DNA of 34,601 nucleotides from Bacteroidota bacterium (GTDB lineage Bacteria > Bacteroidota > Ignavibacteria > UBA10030 > UBA8401). The position numbers and the translations under genes were made by a program. Positions 17,438 to 24,815 of the stretch are shown here, in pieces. How positions within the stretch are numbered: the stretch's first letter is position 1; the number at the start of each line of letters is the position of its first letter. The DNA lies in contig JAUXTU010000120.1 of the NCBI GenBank assembly GCA_030679145.1, forward strand, positions 1 to 34,601, given 5' to 3'. The notes beneath the pieces were generated by a model, which saw only the letters and a program-made list of their open reading frames with translations, made no database searches and had not been told where the DNA came from.

Positions 17438-17463
17438 ACAAACTCCGCTTAAGCGGAGTTTGT
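17438..17463 (-). terminator. Palindrome at the end of the cytochrome operon, possible terminator
   Basis: A perfect 26-bp palindrome with a CTTAAG centre lies 5 bases past the stop codon of the last cytochrome gene. On the minus strand it is followed by a poor U-tract, so termination may be partial and allow read-through into the T9SS gene. Confidence 0.6.
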
Positions 17464-17468
17464 TGTCT

Positions 17469-17837
17469 TCAATTATCTTTTGCCCCTTGATCGATCCATC
17501 GTTTGAACAGATCAACATCTTCTTCAGACAATTTCTTTTTAGAGAAGATCGGCATCTGCGCTCCTTTAGGAGGATTTGGTAACAATTTCAATATGAGATA
17601 GCTTTTTGCGCCATCTCCTGGTATAACAATATTCTTTGTCTTGCCGCTCGTACGCATGAGTGAAACATTATCCATTGCATAATTGTTTGGATTCTCATCG
17701 TCTTTCTCGTGGCACTTTAGACATTTTGATTTGAGAATAGGATAGAGATTTTTTGAAAATGATACTTCATCTTTATCTTGAGCAGTAGTCCGTCCCAACA
17801 AAAATAATAGTGTACCACAAAGGAGTATGTATTTCAT
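17469..17837 (-). CDS. Small periplasmic monoheme c-type cytochrome (PSCyt1-like)
   Basis: This is a 122-residue secreted protein. Its signal peptide ends near TTAQ. The heme site is C39-L-K-C42-H43, and a methionine in the GAQMP segment is a candidate sixth ligand. The end, RWIDQGAKDN, matches the typical close of PSCyt1-type domains. AGGA lies 7 bases before the ATG. The gene is 15 bases downstream of a close paralogue in the same operon. It is probably a periplasmic electron carrier. It is covalently hemylated only if cytochrome maturation genes exist elsewhere, since none are in the window. Confidence 0.92.
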   Translation of the reverse strand: MKYILLCGTLLFLLGRTTAQDKDEVSFSKNLYPILKSKCLKCHEKDDENPNNYAMDNVSLMRTSGKTKNIVIPGDGAKSYLILKLLPNPPKGAQMPIFSKKKLSEEDVDLFKRWIDQGAKDN

Positions 17838-17852
17838 TAAAAATTCCTGCGA

Positions 17853-18218
17853 TTAATTGTTCTTTGCGCCTTGATCGATCCATGTTGAGATCATCTCGAT
17901 TGTTTCATCATCCAGCGGAGTTTTCCCTCTCGGCATTTGTTTGCCAAACTTCGCGGTTCCTTTCAATTTCATGATCAATATACTTTCTTGACCGTTTCCA
18001 GATTTAATTACGGGACCATGCTTGCTGTCGCCTTTCATTAATTCCTTATAATCATCTAAATACAGACCGCTTGGTCCTTCATCTTCAGTGTTATGGCATC
18101 CCATACATTTTTTTATGAGCACGGGCATAATTTCTTTTTTGAAAGATACTTTCGTTTTTTTTTCTTGAGCAACAACAAATGATGATAATACTAAACAAAC
18201 AACAATTAAATTTCTCAT
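17853..18218 (-). CDS. Small periplasmic monoheme c-type cytochrome (PSCyt1-like), paralogue
   Basis: From the ATG at 18218 it is 121 residues, with a signal peptide ending near VVAQ and heme motif CMGCH (C38, C41, H42). The GKQMPRG segment offers a methionine ligand, and the end is TWIDQGAKNN. A TTG two codons upstream (18224) sits at a better distance from the AAAGGA ribosome site, so the true start may be there; the mature protein is the same. It shares the overall pattern KCxxCH...GP(V)I...S.LI.KL...MP...WIDQGAK with its two neighbours, which points to tandem duplication. Confidence 0.92.
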   Translation of the reverse strand: MRNLIVVCLVLSSFVVAQEKKTKVSFKKEIMPVLIKKCMGCHNTEDEGPSGLYLDDYKELMKGDSKHGPVIKSGNGQESILIMKLKGTAKFGKQMPRGKTPLDDETIEMISTWIDQGAKNN

Positions 18219-18241
18219 AGACAACGATAATCCTTTCGTAA

Positions 18242-18904
18242 TTAATTATTTTTTGCGCCTTGATTGATCCAATCAACAATCTTTTGTAAATCAGCATCGC
18301 TTACCTGGCTTGTTGCTCCGAATGGCATACGTGCGCCGAATGGTAAGGTGGCAGTACGTAATTTCTTAACAAGGATACTGCCCGAAGCGTTTCCGACAAT
18401 TATTACGGGACCGTTAATGCTGTTACCTGCCATTACTTGTGGATATGATTCCAGAAACAAATTATTCTGTCCTCCATGGCATCCTGTACAGCCGTATGTT
18501 GTGGTAAACAGTGGGAGCACGTCGCTGTCAAAACTCACTGCTGGAACTGTTCCGAGCACTGTAAATTGTTTTCCTGCACTTGAAAGTCCATTTACTTTTA
18601 CGCTAACGTTCCCGGTGGCCGCATTTACTGGAACGATTGTCTTAATCAGTGTATCACTCCAAGGGCCAATTGATGTTGCCGCAACCGAGCCAAACGAGAT
18701 TGTACTTGATCCCTGTACACTTCCAAACTTTGTTCCTTTGATCGTAATCGTATCACCAACAGAACCGGATGCCGGTGACAACGATACAATCGTTGGAGCA
18801 TTTGAAGGAGGGTCAATTGGGGGAGCCAAAACTCCTTGATCATCACATGCAGAGATGAAAAACATTGCAGATACAATTATTGTTGATACGATTTTCATAT
18901 TCAT
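18242..18904 (-). CDS. Lipoprotein with IPT/TIG domain fused to a monoheme cytochrome c domain
   Basis: From the ATG at 18904 (AGAGGA 8 bases upstream, overlapping the stop region of the preceding gene) the product has 220 residues. A lipobox ends in ISA-C20, so the protein is lipid-anchored. Residues 37-116 form an IPT/TIG immunoglobulin-like domain (PTIVSLSPASGSVGDTITIKG at its start, longer than quoted here is avoided). Residues 122-220 form a PSCyt1-like heme domain with C139-T-G-C142-H143, a GARMPFG methionine and an end of WINQGAKNN. The fusion presents one heme on an anchored stalk. It is 13 bases downstream of the porin-cytochrome gene, so the two are surely co-transcribed. It could pass electrons between the outer-membrane porin and the small cytochromes (inference). 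Confidence 0.92.
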   Translation of the reverse strand: MNMKIVSTIIVSAMFFISACDDQGVLAPPIDPPSNAPTIVSLSPASGSVGDTITIKGTKFGSVQGSSTISFGSVAATSIGPWSDTLIKTIVPVNAATGNVSVKVNGLSSAGKQFTVLGTVPAVSFDSDVLPLFTTTYGCTGCHGGQNNLFLESYPQVMAGNSINGPVIIVGNASGSILVKKLRTATLPFGARMPFGATSQVSDADLQKIVDWINQGAKNN

Positions 18905-18917
18905 TGTACAAGTCCTC

Positions 18918-20090
18918 TTACAAATAGAAATGGAACATAACATGCAGTTCATTGTTTTTGAAATCGGTTGGATTTTCCTGATTGATGCGATAGAGCGGAC
19001 GAATCTCAACTCCTGTTAAAGGGAACAGCTCTGCACCAATTGTGTAGCGAGTTGCACTTCCATCTTTTCGGTTAAGGTTTGGATCGTAAAATTCATAACC
19101 GAATTTTAGATCGATTCCGTTTGAAAGAAGATAGTTTGCTTCCAGATACAAGATATTTCCAGTGACAAGTCTGTTCAACGGAGCTGAACTATTATGCGTT
19201 GTGATCATATCGTATTCACCCTGCAATGTCAAATTGTTGTCATACGAGATAACTCCGAACGCGCCAAGGATCTGTGTTTTTCCTGGTCCTCCGTCGGTTG
19301 GTAAATTATATACCGAACCGCCGATATTGAAGTTCACAACATCGGTTTGGATATTTGCATCGGCTCTTACAACCACAGCTTTGGTTTGTTTGTCAACGGC
19401 TCCGCCTCTTCCGCCGTTCATTCCATTGAATACGCCAATATTGATTGTGAAAATACTTGGATTAAAACCAACTTCAAGACCTGTATCTTCATTACCTTGT
19501 CCGAATCCGAGTCCTTTCGGATAATTGAGTCCTGTAGCCGATGCACCGATTCCTTGAATCACTCCCGGATTGGTTGAATATTCCTGACCGCTGCGAGTAA
19601 ACAATGTATGGTCGTCCATTTTCAATCCGTACGACGGAACAAAGTTTCCGATTTTAACATATCCATCTAATGGAAGTACTTTTGCAAGGCCGAACACTTC
19701 GAAACCGGAATACAATCCTTTATCAATATAGATACGGAATTTTTTATTTAAACGAAGGTCGAGATACAGATCCCCCTGCATTTGGAAGAAGCTGGATGAC
19801 GAACTTTGTTCGCGATAAAAGAAGAGTGTTCGGTAATCCATTCCAACAGTGAAAAAATCATTCAATGCCGGAGAGTACTCGTCGATATCGGTGGCTTCTT
19901 TATATGAAGCCATAGGAAGTTCTTCGCGTCCATACGTAGACCCGAATGTACTTCGCATACCTTTTCCCGTGGGATTGATATGACAGGATTGACATTTAGC
20001 TCCCTGACGCGTCGCAAATTTCGGCAATGCTTCGGAGAACTGGAATGCAAGAATAATGAATGAAATTAGAAACAGCGGTGAGCGTTTCAT
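18918..20090 (-). CDS. Outer-membrane porin with an N-terminal c-type heme motif (Cyc2-like architecture)
   Basis: This 390-residue protein starts with a signal peptide (ends near SEALP). Directly after it comes a heme-attachment motif, C33-Q-S-C36-H37, inside FATRQGAKCQSCHINP. The remaining roughly 340 residues are amphipathic strands with aromatic girdles, ending ...LHVMFHFYL, as in a beta-barrel porin of around 16 strands. A single heme at the N-terminus of a porin is the plan of Cyc2, the outer-membrane iron oxidase, but the barrel sequence differs and I do not claim the same substrate. A strong GGAGGAG site precedes the ATG. It heads an operon of four heme proteins with a promoter at 20135-20163. 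Confidence 0.88.
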   Translation of the reverse strand: MKRSPLFLISFIILAFQFSEALPKFATRQGAKCQSCHINPTGKGMRSTFGSTYGREELPMASYKEATDIDEYSPALNDFFTVGMDYRTLFFYREQSSSSSFFQMQGDLYLDLRLNKKFRIYIDKGLYSGFEVFGLAKVLPLDGYVKIGNFVPSYGLKMDDHTLFTRSGQEYSTNPGVIQGIGASATGLNYPKGLGFGQGNEDTGLEVGFNPSIFTINIGVFNGMNGGRGGAVDKQTKAVVVRADANIQTDVVNFNIGGSVYNLPTDGGPGKTQILGAFGVISYDNNLTLQGEYDMITTHNSSAPLNRLVTGNILYLEANYLLSNGIDLKFGYEFYDPNLNRKDGSATRYTIGAELFPLTGVEIRPLYRINQENPTDFKNNELHVMFHFYL

Positions 20091-20134
20091 TGAACTCCTC
20101 CAAGGATAAAATAAATTTCAATTTAATCTACGGT

Positions 20135-20163
20135 AATGTATAACTATCGGATGTAATTTGCAA
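20135..20163 (-). promoter_or_regulatory. Putative promoter of the cytochrome operon
   Basis: Read on the minus strand: TTGCAA (20163-20158), 17 bases, TACATT (20140-20135). The leader would be about 38 bases and contains GGAGGAG. This separates the cytochrome operon from the upstream VWA gene. Confidence 0.5.
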
Positions 20164-20206
20164 TATTATGCGCCGACGACGTGAGGAAAGTCATATTTCT
20201 TTCTAT

Positions 20207-21298
20207 CTAGAATTTTTTCCGTCGATTGCGGATATAATCCACGAATAAAAACTGCCCAAGGTTATTTAAAGATGAATAATATGCGCGACCCTTATTTGCT
20301 TTGGTTAATTCTTCAATGAAGTTGATAAGGTATGGATCTTGAGCAATCATGAACGTGCTAATCGTAATCTTCTCGCGCCGGCACTGGACTGCTTCATCCA
20401 ATGTTTTATTAACGATCTTCGGGTCTAGCCCAAACGAATTTTTATATAATCGCCCCGAATCATCGAACATTGCCGATGGTTTACCGTCTGTAATCATGAA
20501 TATCTGCTTGTTTACATTTCCACATTTACGCAAAAGATTTCGTGCCATTTGTAATCCGGCGCGCGTATTTGTGTGGAATGGTCCGACTTGTAAGAATGGA
20601 ATCTCCGCCAGACTGATCAAGCTAGCGTCATCACCAAAGGTCAAACACGCTAGAAAATCTTTCGGAAATTTTGTCTGGATCAATTCTGCAAGAGCAAGGG
20701 CAACTTGTTTTGCTGGTGTAATCCTGTCTTCACCATACAATATCATGCTGTGGGAAATATCTATCATTAATACAGTTGCACAGGAAGAAAGATTTTCGGT
20801 TTCATACACTTCCAGATCGTCTTCCTGTAGATTGAAATTATCAATGCCGTCACGCTTTAGTGCATTGGTCATTGTGGAAGTGAGATCGATGTCTGTAGAT
20901 CTATCGCCAAAGTTCCATTTTTTTGTTTCACTCAATCGCTCGACGCCACTGCCGGTATTTGGAGTTTCATGATTTCCCATCGGATTTTTCTTCAATGACG
21001 AGAATATTTCTTTCAGAGCGTCTTGTCTGATTTTCTGAACACCCTTTGTTGTCAGTTCAAAATTGTTCTTTACTTCTTCAATGATTCCCATCTCTTTTAA
21101 TTTCTCAACAAGGTCATCAATGGACATTTCTTCGTCAAAAATGCCGTACTCTTTGGCAAGTTGTCGAAGCCATTCGAGTGCTTCCTCAACATCACCGCTC
21201 GTTTGCAGAACAAGATAATTGAATAACTTTGTCAGTTGTTCAAGCCGTTGTTCATCGGTCGCGGAATTTTCATTCCATTTGCTGTAAAGAAACTTCAT
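20207..21298 (-). CDS. VWA (von Willebrand factor A) domain protein, partner of an AAA+ ATPase
   Basis: The protein has 363 residues and no signal peptide, so it is cytoplasmic. The N-terminal half is helical and acidic. The C-terminal half is a VWA domain with a MIDAS metal site, D180-I-S182-H-S184, plus a later MITDGKPSAMF segment giving the acidic ligand. It follows an AAA+ gene on the same strand, the usual MoxR/chelatase-VWA pairing in which the VWA protein recruits a client and the ATPase remodels it, often for metal or cofactor insertion. The client is unknown. A 160-bp inverted-repeat element sits between the two genes. The adjacent cytochrome operon is a conceivable client set, but that is speculation. 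Confidence 0.9.
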   Translation of the reverse strand: MKFLYSKWNENSATDEQRLEQLTKLFNYLVLQTSGDVEEALEWLRQLAKEYGIFDEEMSIDDLVEKLKEMGIIEEVKNNFELTTKGVQKIRQDALKEIFSSLKKNPMGNHETPNTGSGVERLSETKKWNFGDRSTDIDLTSTMTNALKRDGIDNFNLQEDDLEVYETENLSSCATVLMIDISHSMILYGEDRITPAKQVALALAELIQTKFPKDFLACLTFGDDASLISLAEIPFLQVGPFHTNTRAGLQMARNLLRKCGNVNKQIFMITDGKPSAMFDDSGRLYKNSFGLDPKIVNKTLDEAVQCRREKITISTFMIAQDPYLINFIEELTKANKGRAYYSSLNNLGQFLFVDYIRNRRKKF

Positions 21299-21323
21299 TC
21301 TTAATTGAAAATTGACGATGGAT

Positions 21324-21483
21324 AATTATTAACTGATGTTACGCAGAAATATTAACCGCTTAACAAAGTAAAGTCGTCATGCCCGAATGCCTTAGTCGGG
21401 CATCCATCATTTAGATTCCCGCTTAAAACGTGCGGGAATGACGATTGGTTTTTTTTGGTTTTGCGTAACATCAATTAATAATT
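21324..21483. repeat. Inverted-repeat element (160 bp) between the AAA+ and VWA genes
   Basis: Outer arms of 22 bp with one mismatch (left 21324-21345, right 21462-21483; core GATGTTACGCA / TGCGTAACATC) enclose a three-way junction. A 7-bp TCGTCAT/ATGACGA stem (21374-21380 / 21438-21444) holds two hairpins, GCCCGA/TCGGGC (21381-21401) and CCCGC/GCGGG (21418-21436). The right arm ends 4 bases from the stop codon of the ATPase gene. It is non-coding and looks like a miniature element or REP-type repeat. Confidence 0.8.
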
Positions 21484-21487
21484 GCTT

Positions 21488-22990
21488 TTAGTCATAATCT
21501 TCAAATTTTCCTTTATTCGAAAAAATACTTCCAACCATATCTTTATAATGTGTGATATGATCGACTTCATCTTTTGCGATCTTTGAATTTTGATGCAAGC
21601 CGTCCAAAACAAATTCCATTGCCGAAGCAAGATCGAATTGATTGTTTGGATCCAATTTAAAATATTTTTGCGTTACGGCATAAAGATTCGGAACGCGGTT
21701 GAGTTCGGTATAATATGCAATGAAGGGCATATCATCAGCAACTTCAATAGAATTTCCCCCTTCAAACCACTGAACGATCTTTGAATATTCGCTTGTATCT
21801 TTTGGCTCTTGTCCTTGTGGTACTCGTTTTGGTTTTTGCAGCGGATCGGGAAAATATTTTTTGAACACTTCGCGTGTGGCTTTTCCCAGCAATGCTTTAC
21901 CCACTTTGTTTGCTCCTTCTTGTTCACCTTCGAAGACCAATTCCACTTTTCCAGTTACACCCGGAAGAGCATGGGGGAGATCGCACATTCTTGGAACGAT
22001 ATCTTTTTCACTCATGACAATTGCTCTTCGTTCAGCATTGCTCACAAGATTTTCCATCGCAGCAATTGTCAATCGCGCGCTAACGCCCGACTTTTGATCG
22101 ACAAATTCACTTTTACGTGCTTCGAACGCAATATTCTCAACGATCTCCTTGAAATAGTACGGCATATGCAATTGCAGTCCATCGCGTTCCACCCATGCTT
22201 CTTGATTAGTAATTTCGATTGCATCTTCCAACGAACGAGGATAGTGAGTAAGAATTTGGGAATCAATTCTGTCTTTTAATGGAGTGATGATGCTTCCACG
22301 ATTCGTATAATCTTCCGGATTTGCTGTGAAGACAAGAAATACATCCAGTGGAATTCGAATATTGAATCCTCGTATCTGCACATCTTTTTCTTCAAGAATA
22401 TTAAAGAGACCGACTTGAATGCGCGGCTGAAGATCTGGCAATTCGTTGATCGCAAAAATTCCTCGATTGCTTCGCGGTATCAATCCAAAATGAATAGCGC
22501 CTTCGTGTGAATAATGTAATCGCTGCGTTGCTGCTTTGATCGGATCAATATCGCCGATTAAGTCTGCGATGGTCACATCGGGAGTTGCTAATTTTTCACT
22601 GAACCGTTGTGAGCGATGGATCCATTCGATCTCAGTTTCATCTCCGAATTTTGCAATTTGATCGGCTCCGAATTTGCTCACCGGTAAGAACGGATTGTCG
22701 TTGATCTCACTTCCTTTTATCGTAGGAATGTATTCATCCAGCAATGCAGGTAACTGCCGAATCAGTCTTGTTTTCGCCTGTCCACGCAGACCAAGAAGTA
22801 TGATATCGTGTTTTGCCAATATTGCATTGATCAGTGCCGGAATTACTGTTGATTCGTAGCCGATAATTCCCGGAAACAATTGTTCCTTTGTTCGTAATTT
22901 TTTTATAAGGTTTACCCTGATCTCATCCTTCACAGAAAGAACCTTGTATCCGATATTCTTTAATTCACCGAGCGTTTTGGCGTTCTTCAT
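21488..22990 (-). CDS. AAA+ ATPase of the magnesium-chelatase/MoxR type
   Basis: The protein has 500 residues, with Walker A G67-LRGQAKT74 and a Walker B-like strand ending in IFAINELPDL, where the usual Asp-Glu is replaced by Asn-Glu. Downstream are the FTANPEDYTNRG sensor region and an arginine-rich lid. The length and these motifs fit the chelatase-I/MoxR clade, whose members act as hexameric remodelling machines with a VWA partner. The start is supported by AAGGAAG before the ATG and by a promoter at 23014-23042. The VWA gene follows on the same strand. Likely role: ATP-driven activation or cofactor loading of a client protein (inference). It is not a dedicated chlorophyll enzyme as far as the context shows. 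Confidence 0.9.
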   Translation of the reverse strand: MKNAKTLGELKNIGYKVLSVKDEIRVNLIKKLRTKEQLFPGIIGYESTVIPALINAILAKHDIILLGLRGQAKTRLIRQLPALLDEYIPTIKGSEINDNPFLPVSKFGADQIAKFGDETEIEWIHRSQRFSEKLATPDVTIADLIGDIDPIKAATQRLHYSHEGAIHFGLIPRSNRGIFAINELPDLQPRIQVGLFNILEEKDVQIRGFNIRIPLDVFLVFTANPEDYTNRGSIITPLKDRIDSQILTHYPRSLEDAIEITNQEAWVERDGLQLHMPYYFKEIVENIAFEARKSEFVDQKSGVSARLTIAAMENLVSNAERRAIVMSEKDIVPRMCDLPHALPGVTGKVELVFEGEQEGANKVGKALLGKATREVFKKYFPDPLQKPKRVPQGQEPKDTSEYSKIVQWFEGGNSIEVADDMPFIAYYTELNRVPNLYAVTQKYFKLDPNNQFDLASAMEFVLDGLHQNSKIAKDEVDHITHYKDMVGSIFSNKGKFEDYD

Positions 22991-23013
22991 TTATTTCTTC
23001 CTTTGTTTTATTC

Positions 23014-23042
23014 AATATAGTTCTGCCACATGCAAAAATCAA
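23014..23042 (-). promoter_or_regulatory. Putative promoter of the AAA+-VWA operon
   Basis: Read on the minus strand: TTGATT (23042-23037), 17 bases, TATATT (23019-23014), followed by a leader of about 17 bases with AAGGAAG. Confidence 0.55.
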
Positions 23043-23081
23043 TTTCTTGGAATTGGAGGAATGTTACGTTATTTTTATCAT

Positions 23082-23201
23082 AGTAGGTCAGACCTGCCCG
23101 CCGCTTCGCTTTGGCAGGCGGGCATTGTTCTCTGGCCATTAACGTTCATAATATTGACAGACATTTGGCAAAGAGATAGCTTCACCAAATTCTGTCCTAC
23201 T
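23082..23201. repeat. Inverted-repeat element (120 bp) containing a promoter
   Basis: Outer arms AGTAGGTCAGA (23082-23092) and TCTGTCCTACT (23191-23201) match with one mismatch. Inside is a GC-rich segment with two mutually exclusive stems: CCTGCC/GGCAGG (23093-23098 / 23113-23118) and GCCCGCC/GGCGGGC (23096-23102 / 23117-23123). The right arm ends 8 bases before the ATG of the heptosyltransferase gene. Confidence 0.65.
23154..23182 (+). promoter_or_regulatory. Putative promoter of the heptosyltransferase gene, inside the repeat
   Basis: A perfect TTGACA (23154-23159), 17 bases, TAGCTT (23177-23182). The leader would be about 20 bases. The -10 box is weak. Confidence 0.45.
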
Positions 23202-23209
23202 TTACTTAA

Positions 23210-24262
23210 ATGGCACTCACGTTACCTAATAAAACACTTGTATTGCGACTTAGTTCCATTGGAGACATTATTCTTTCATCTCCGCTGATTCGAGTATTAA
23301 GAAAATCTGTGGGTAATGCAGCGCGGGTGGATTTTGTCGTGAGAAAAGAATATGCAGAACTGGTTCGTTACAGCCACCATCTTTCAATTGTTTATGAATA
23401 TGATATTGCAACAGGATACAAAGGTTTGCAAGAGCTTGCGCGTCAACTTCGCACAGAAAAATATGATCTTGTGGTAGATATTCACGACAGTATTCGTACC
23501 AAACTATTGCGGGCAGCGTGTAAAGCAAATGATGTTGTTGTGATGGACAAGAGAAAATTTGAACGATGGCTTCTGGTCAATCTAAAACGAAATGCGTATA
23601 ACGACAATCTTACGGTTGCCGAACGCTATATTGAGACTGTTGAAGAGTACGGAATAAAGGATGATGATAAAGGTCTTGAAATTTTCATTCCGGATTCGAT
23701 ATTGTTTGAGATCTCCGGAAAAATGGGAAAACTAAAACTGAATCAATTCGAAAAAGTGATCGGTATTTGCCCCGGTTCTAAACATTTTACCAAACGTTGG
23801 CAGAAAGAGAAATTTGCAGAAGTAGGTGCGAGGATCGCGAAAGAATTCAATGCTAAGATTCTTCTGTTTGGCGGAGAAGGTGAACAAGCTGATTGCACAT
23901 TTGTCCGCGATGAGATCGCTCGTCGTGTTTCAGAGCAATCAGTGTCAAACTTTGCCGGAGAATTTTCTCTTCTTGAATCCGCTGCCGCACTTGAGTTTTG
24001 TGATGTGGTTGTTACCAACGACAGCGGTTTGATGCACCTTGCCGCAGCAAAACAAAAGAAGATCGTAGCGATCTTTGGTTCAACAGTAAAGGAATTTGGT
24101 TTCACTCCTTATGGAACCGATGCTGTTGTTATAGAGAACAACAATCTTGACTGCAGACCCTGCACTCATATCGGGAAAAAAGATTGTCCCAAAGGACATT
24201 TTAAGTGTATGGAGGAGATTGGAGCAGAGGAAGTATATGCGGCGGTGAAGAAATTTCTTTAA
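23210..24262 (+). CDS. waaF: Family 9 glycosyltransferase, lipopolysaccharide heptosyltransferase II type
   Basis: The 350-residue protein has the GT9 double-Rossmann plan. The N-terminal VLRLSSIGDIILSSP is the acceptor-domain signature. ICPGSKHFTKRWQKEKF marks the nucleotide-binding half, and NDSGLMHLAAA is the conserved donor motif. The cysteine-containing end CRPCTHIGKKDCPKGHFKCM is typical of the WaaF (heptosyltransferase II) branch. It would add a heptose to the inner core of lipopolysaccharide at the cytoplasmic face of the inner membrane. It stands alone here, without other core-biosynthesis genes, so the exact sugar and acceptor are not certain. Confidence 0.9.
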   Translation: MALTLPNKTLVLRLSSIGDIILSSPLIRVLRKSVGNAARVDFVVRKEYAELVRYSHHLSIVYEYDIATGYKGLQELARQLRTEKYDLVVDIHDSIRTKLLRAACKANDVVVMDKRKFERWLLVNLKRNAYNDNLTVAERYIETVEEYGIKDDDKGLEIFIPDSILFEISGKMGKLKLNQFEKVIGICPGSKHFTKRWQKEKFAEVGARIAKEFNAKILLFGGEGEQADCTFVRDEIARRVSEQSVSNFAGEFSLLESAAALEFCDVVVTNDSGLMHLAAAKQKKIVAIFGSTVKEFGFTPYGTDAVVIENNNLDCRPCTHIGKKDCPKGHFKCMEEIGAEEVYAAVKKFL

Positions 24263-24351
24263 GAAAATTCCCGACAAATTTTGAATAAGCAAGACCAAAC
24301 AGTCGATAAAGATGCTGTCAATAGCCCTTTTATCGGCTGTTCTGTTTTCCG

Positions 24352-24380
24352 TTGCAATTCGTTCACTCATCTTCTATATT
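24352..24380 (+). promoter_or_regulatory. Putative promoter, strong match
   Basis: TTGCAA (24352-24357), 17 bases, TATATT (24375-24380). It predicts a leader of about 12 bases before the ATG at 24399 and no ribosome binding site, which supports that start over the in-frame ATG at 24312. Confidence 0.6.
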
Positions 24381-24398
24381 AGCCCACGTTTTAGACCT

Positions 24399-24815
24399 AT
24401 GATTCTTAGCCAACATACCAAAACATTGCTATCTACGATCAATGATGCTTCCGGAAAAACATTGAAGCGTTCAATGGATATTGGCACATTGATCGAGATA
24501 GCTGAACAACATTCCATGCAGGATCAGCTGGATGATCTTGCTTTTTCCTCGAAATTCATTGTTAAATCATTTGAGCTGATGCAGCGTATCGGCAAAGATG
24601 GTAACGGATACGAAAAACTTTCTAAAGAATTTTCTGATCAAATACAAAAAGCTCAAGCATTGATAAAACAATTTCTTGACCGTGCCGATGGGATGACCAA
24701 AGCGCACTTTGCAGGGAATTATCTTGAGATGAATACACTGACGATGCAGAACTTGATGCAGCTCTTTCACGACTTAGGCTGGTACAAGAACTATCAAATA
24801 GATCAACGAAACTAA
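24399..24815 (+). CDS. Small helical cytoplasmic protein, unknown
   Basis: From the ATG at 24399 it is 138 residues, almost entirely predicted helix, without signal peptide or membrane segment, and with heptad-like spacing in ELMQRIGKDGNGYEKLSKEF and the following segment. An earlier ATG (24312) would add a hydrophobic N-terminus, but that stretch contains the promoter. I recognise no family. It lies between a heptosyltransferase and glutamate dehydrogenase, which gives no clear hint. Confidence 0.72.
   Translation: MILSQHTKTLLSTINDASGKTLKRSMDIGTLIEIAEQHSMQDQLDDLAFSSKFIVKSFELMQRIGKDGNGYEKLSKEFSDQIQKAQALIKQFLDRADGMTKAHFAGNYLEMNTLTMQNLMQLFHDLGWYKNYQIDQRN

Noticed and set aside
17369-17518. An upstream in-frame start that would lengthen the T9SS protein by 50 residues
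   Set aside because: It runs through the palindrome and into the preceding gene, and it would destroy the signal peptide. The ATG at 17368 has a good ribosome binding site.
18264-18839. A 191-codon open frame on the plus strand
   Set aside because: It lies fully antisense to the IPT-cytochrome lipoprotein gene, which has a lipobox, a known domain and a heme motif. The antisense translation shows no recognisable pattern.
20349-20972. A 207-codon open frame on the plus strand
   Set aside because: It is antisense to the VWA domain. Its translation has no motif and no ribosome binding site.
21809-22279. A 156-codon open frame on the plus strand
   Set aside because: It is antisense to the AAA+ ATPase gene, whose motifs are clear.
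24312-24398. A hydrophobic N-terminal extension of the small helical protein
   Set aside because: The stretch contains a near-consensus promoter (24352-24380), so translation from 24312 is unlikely.
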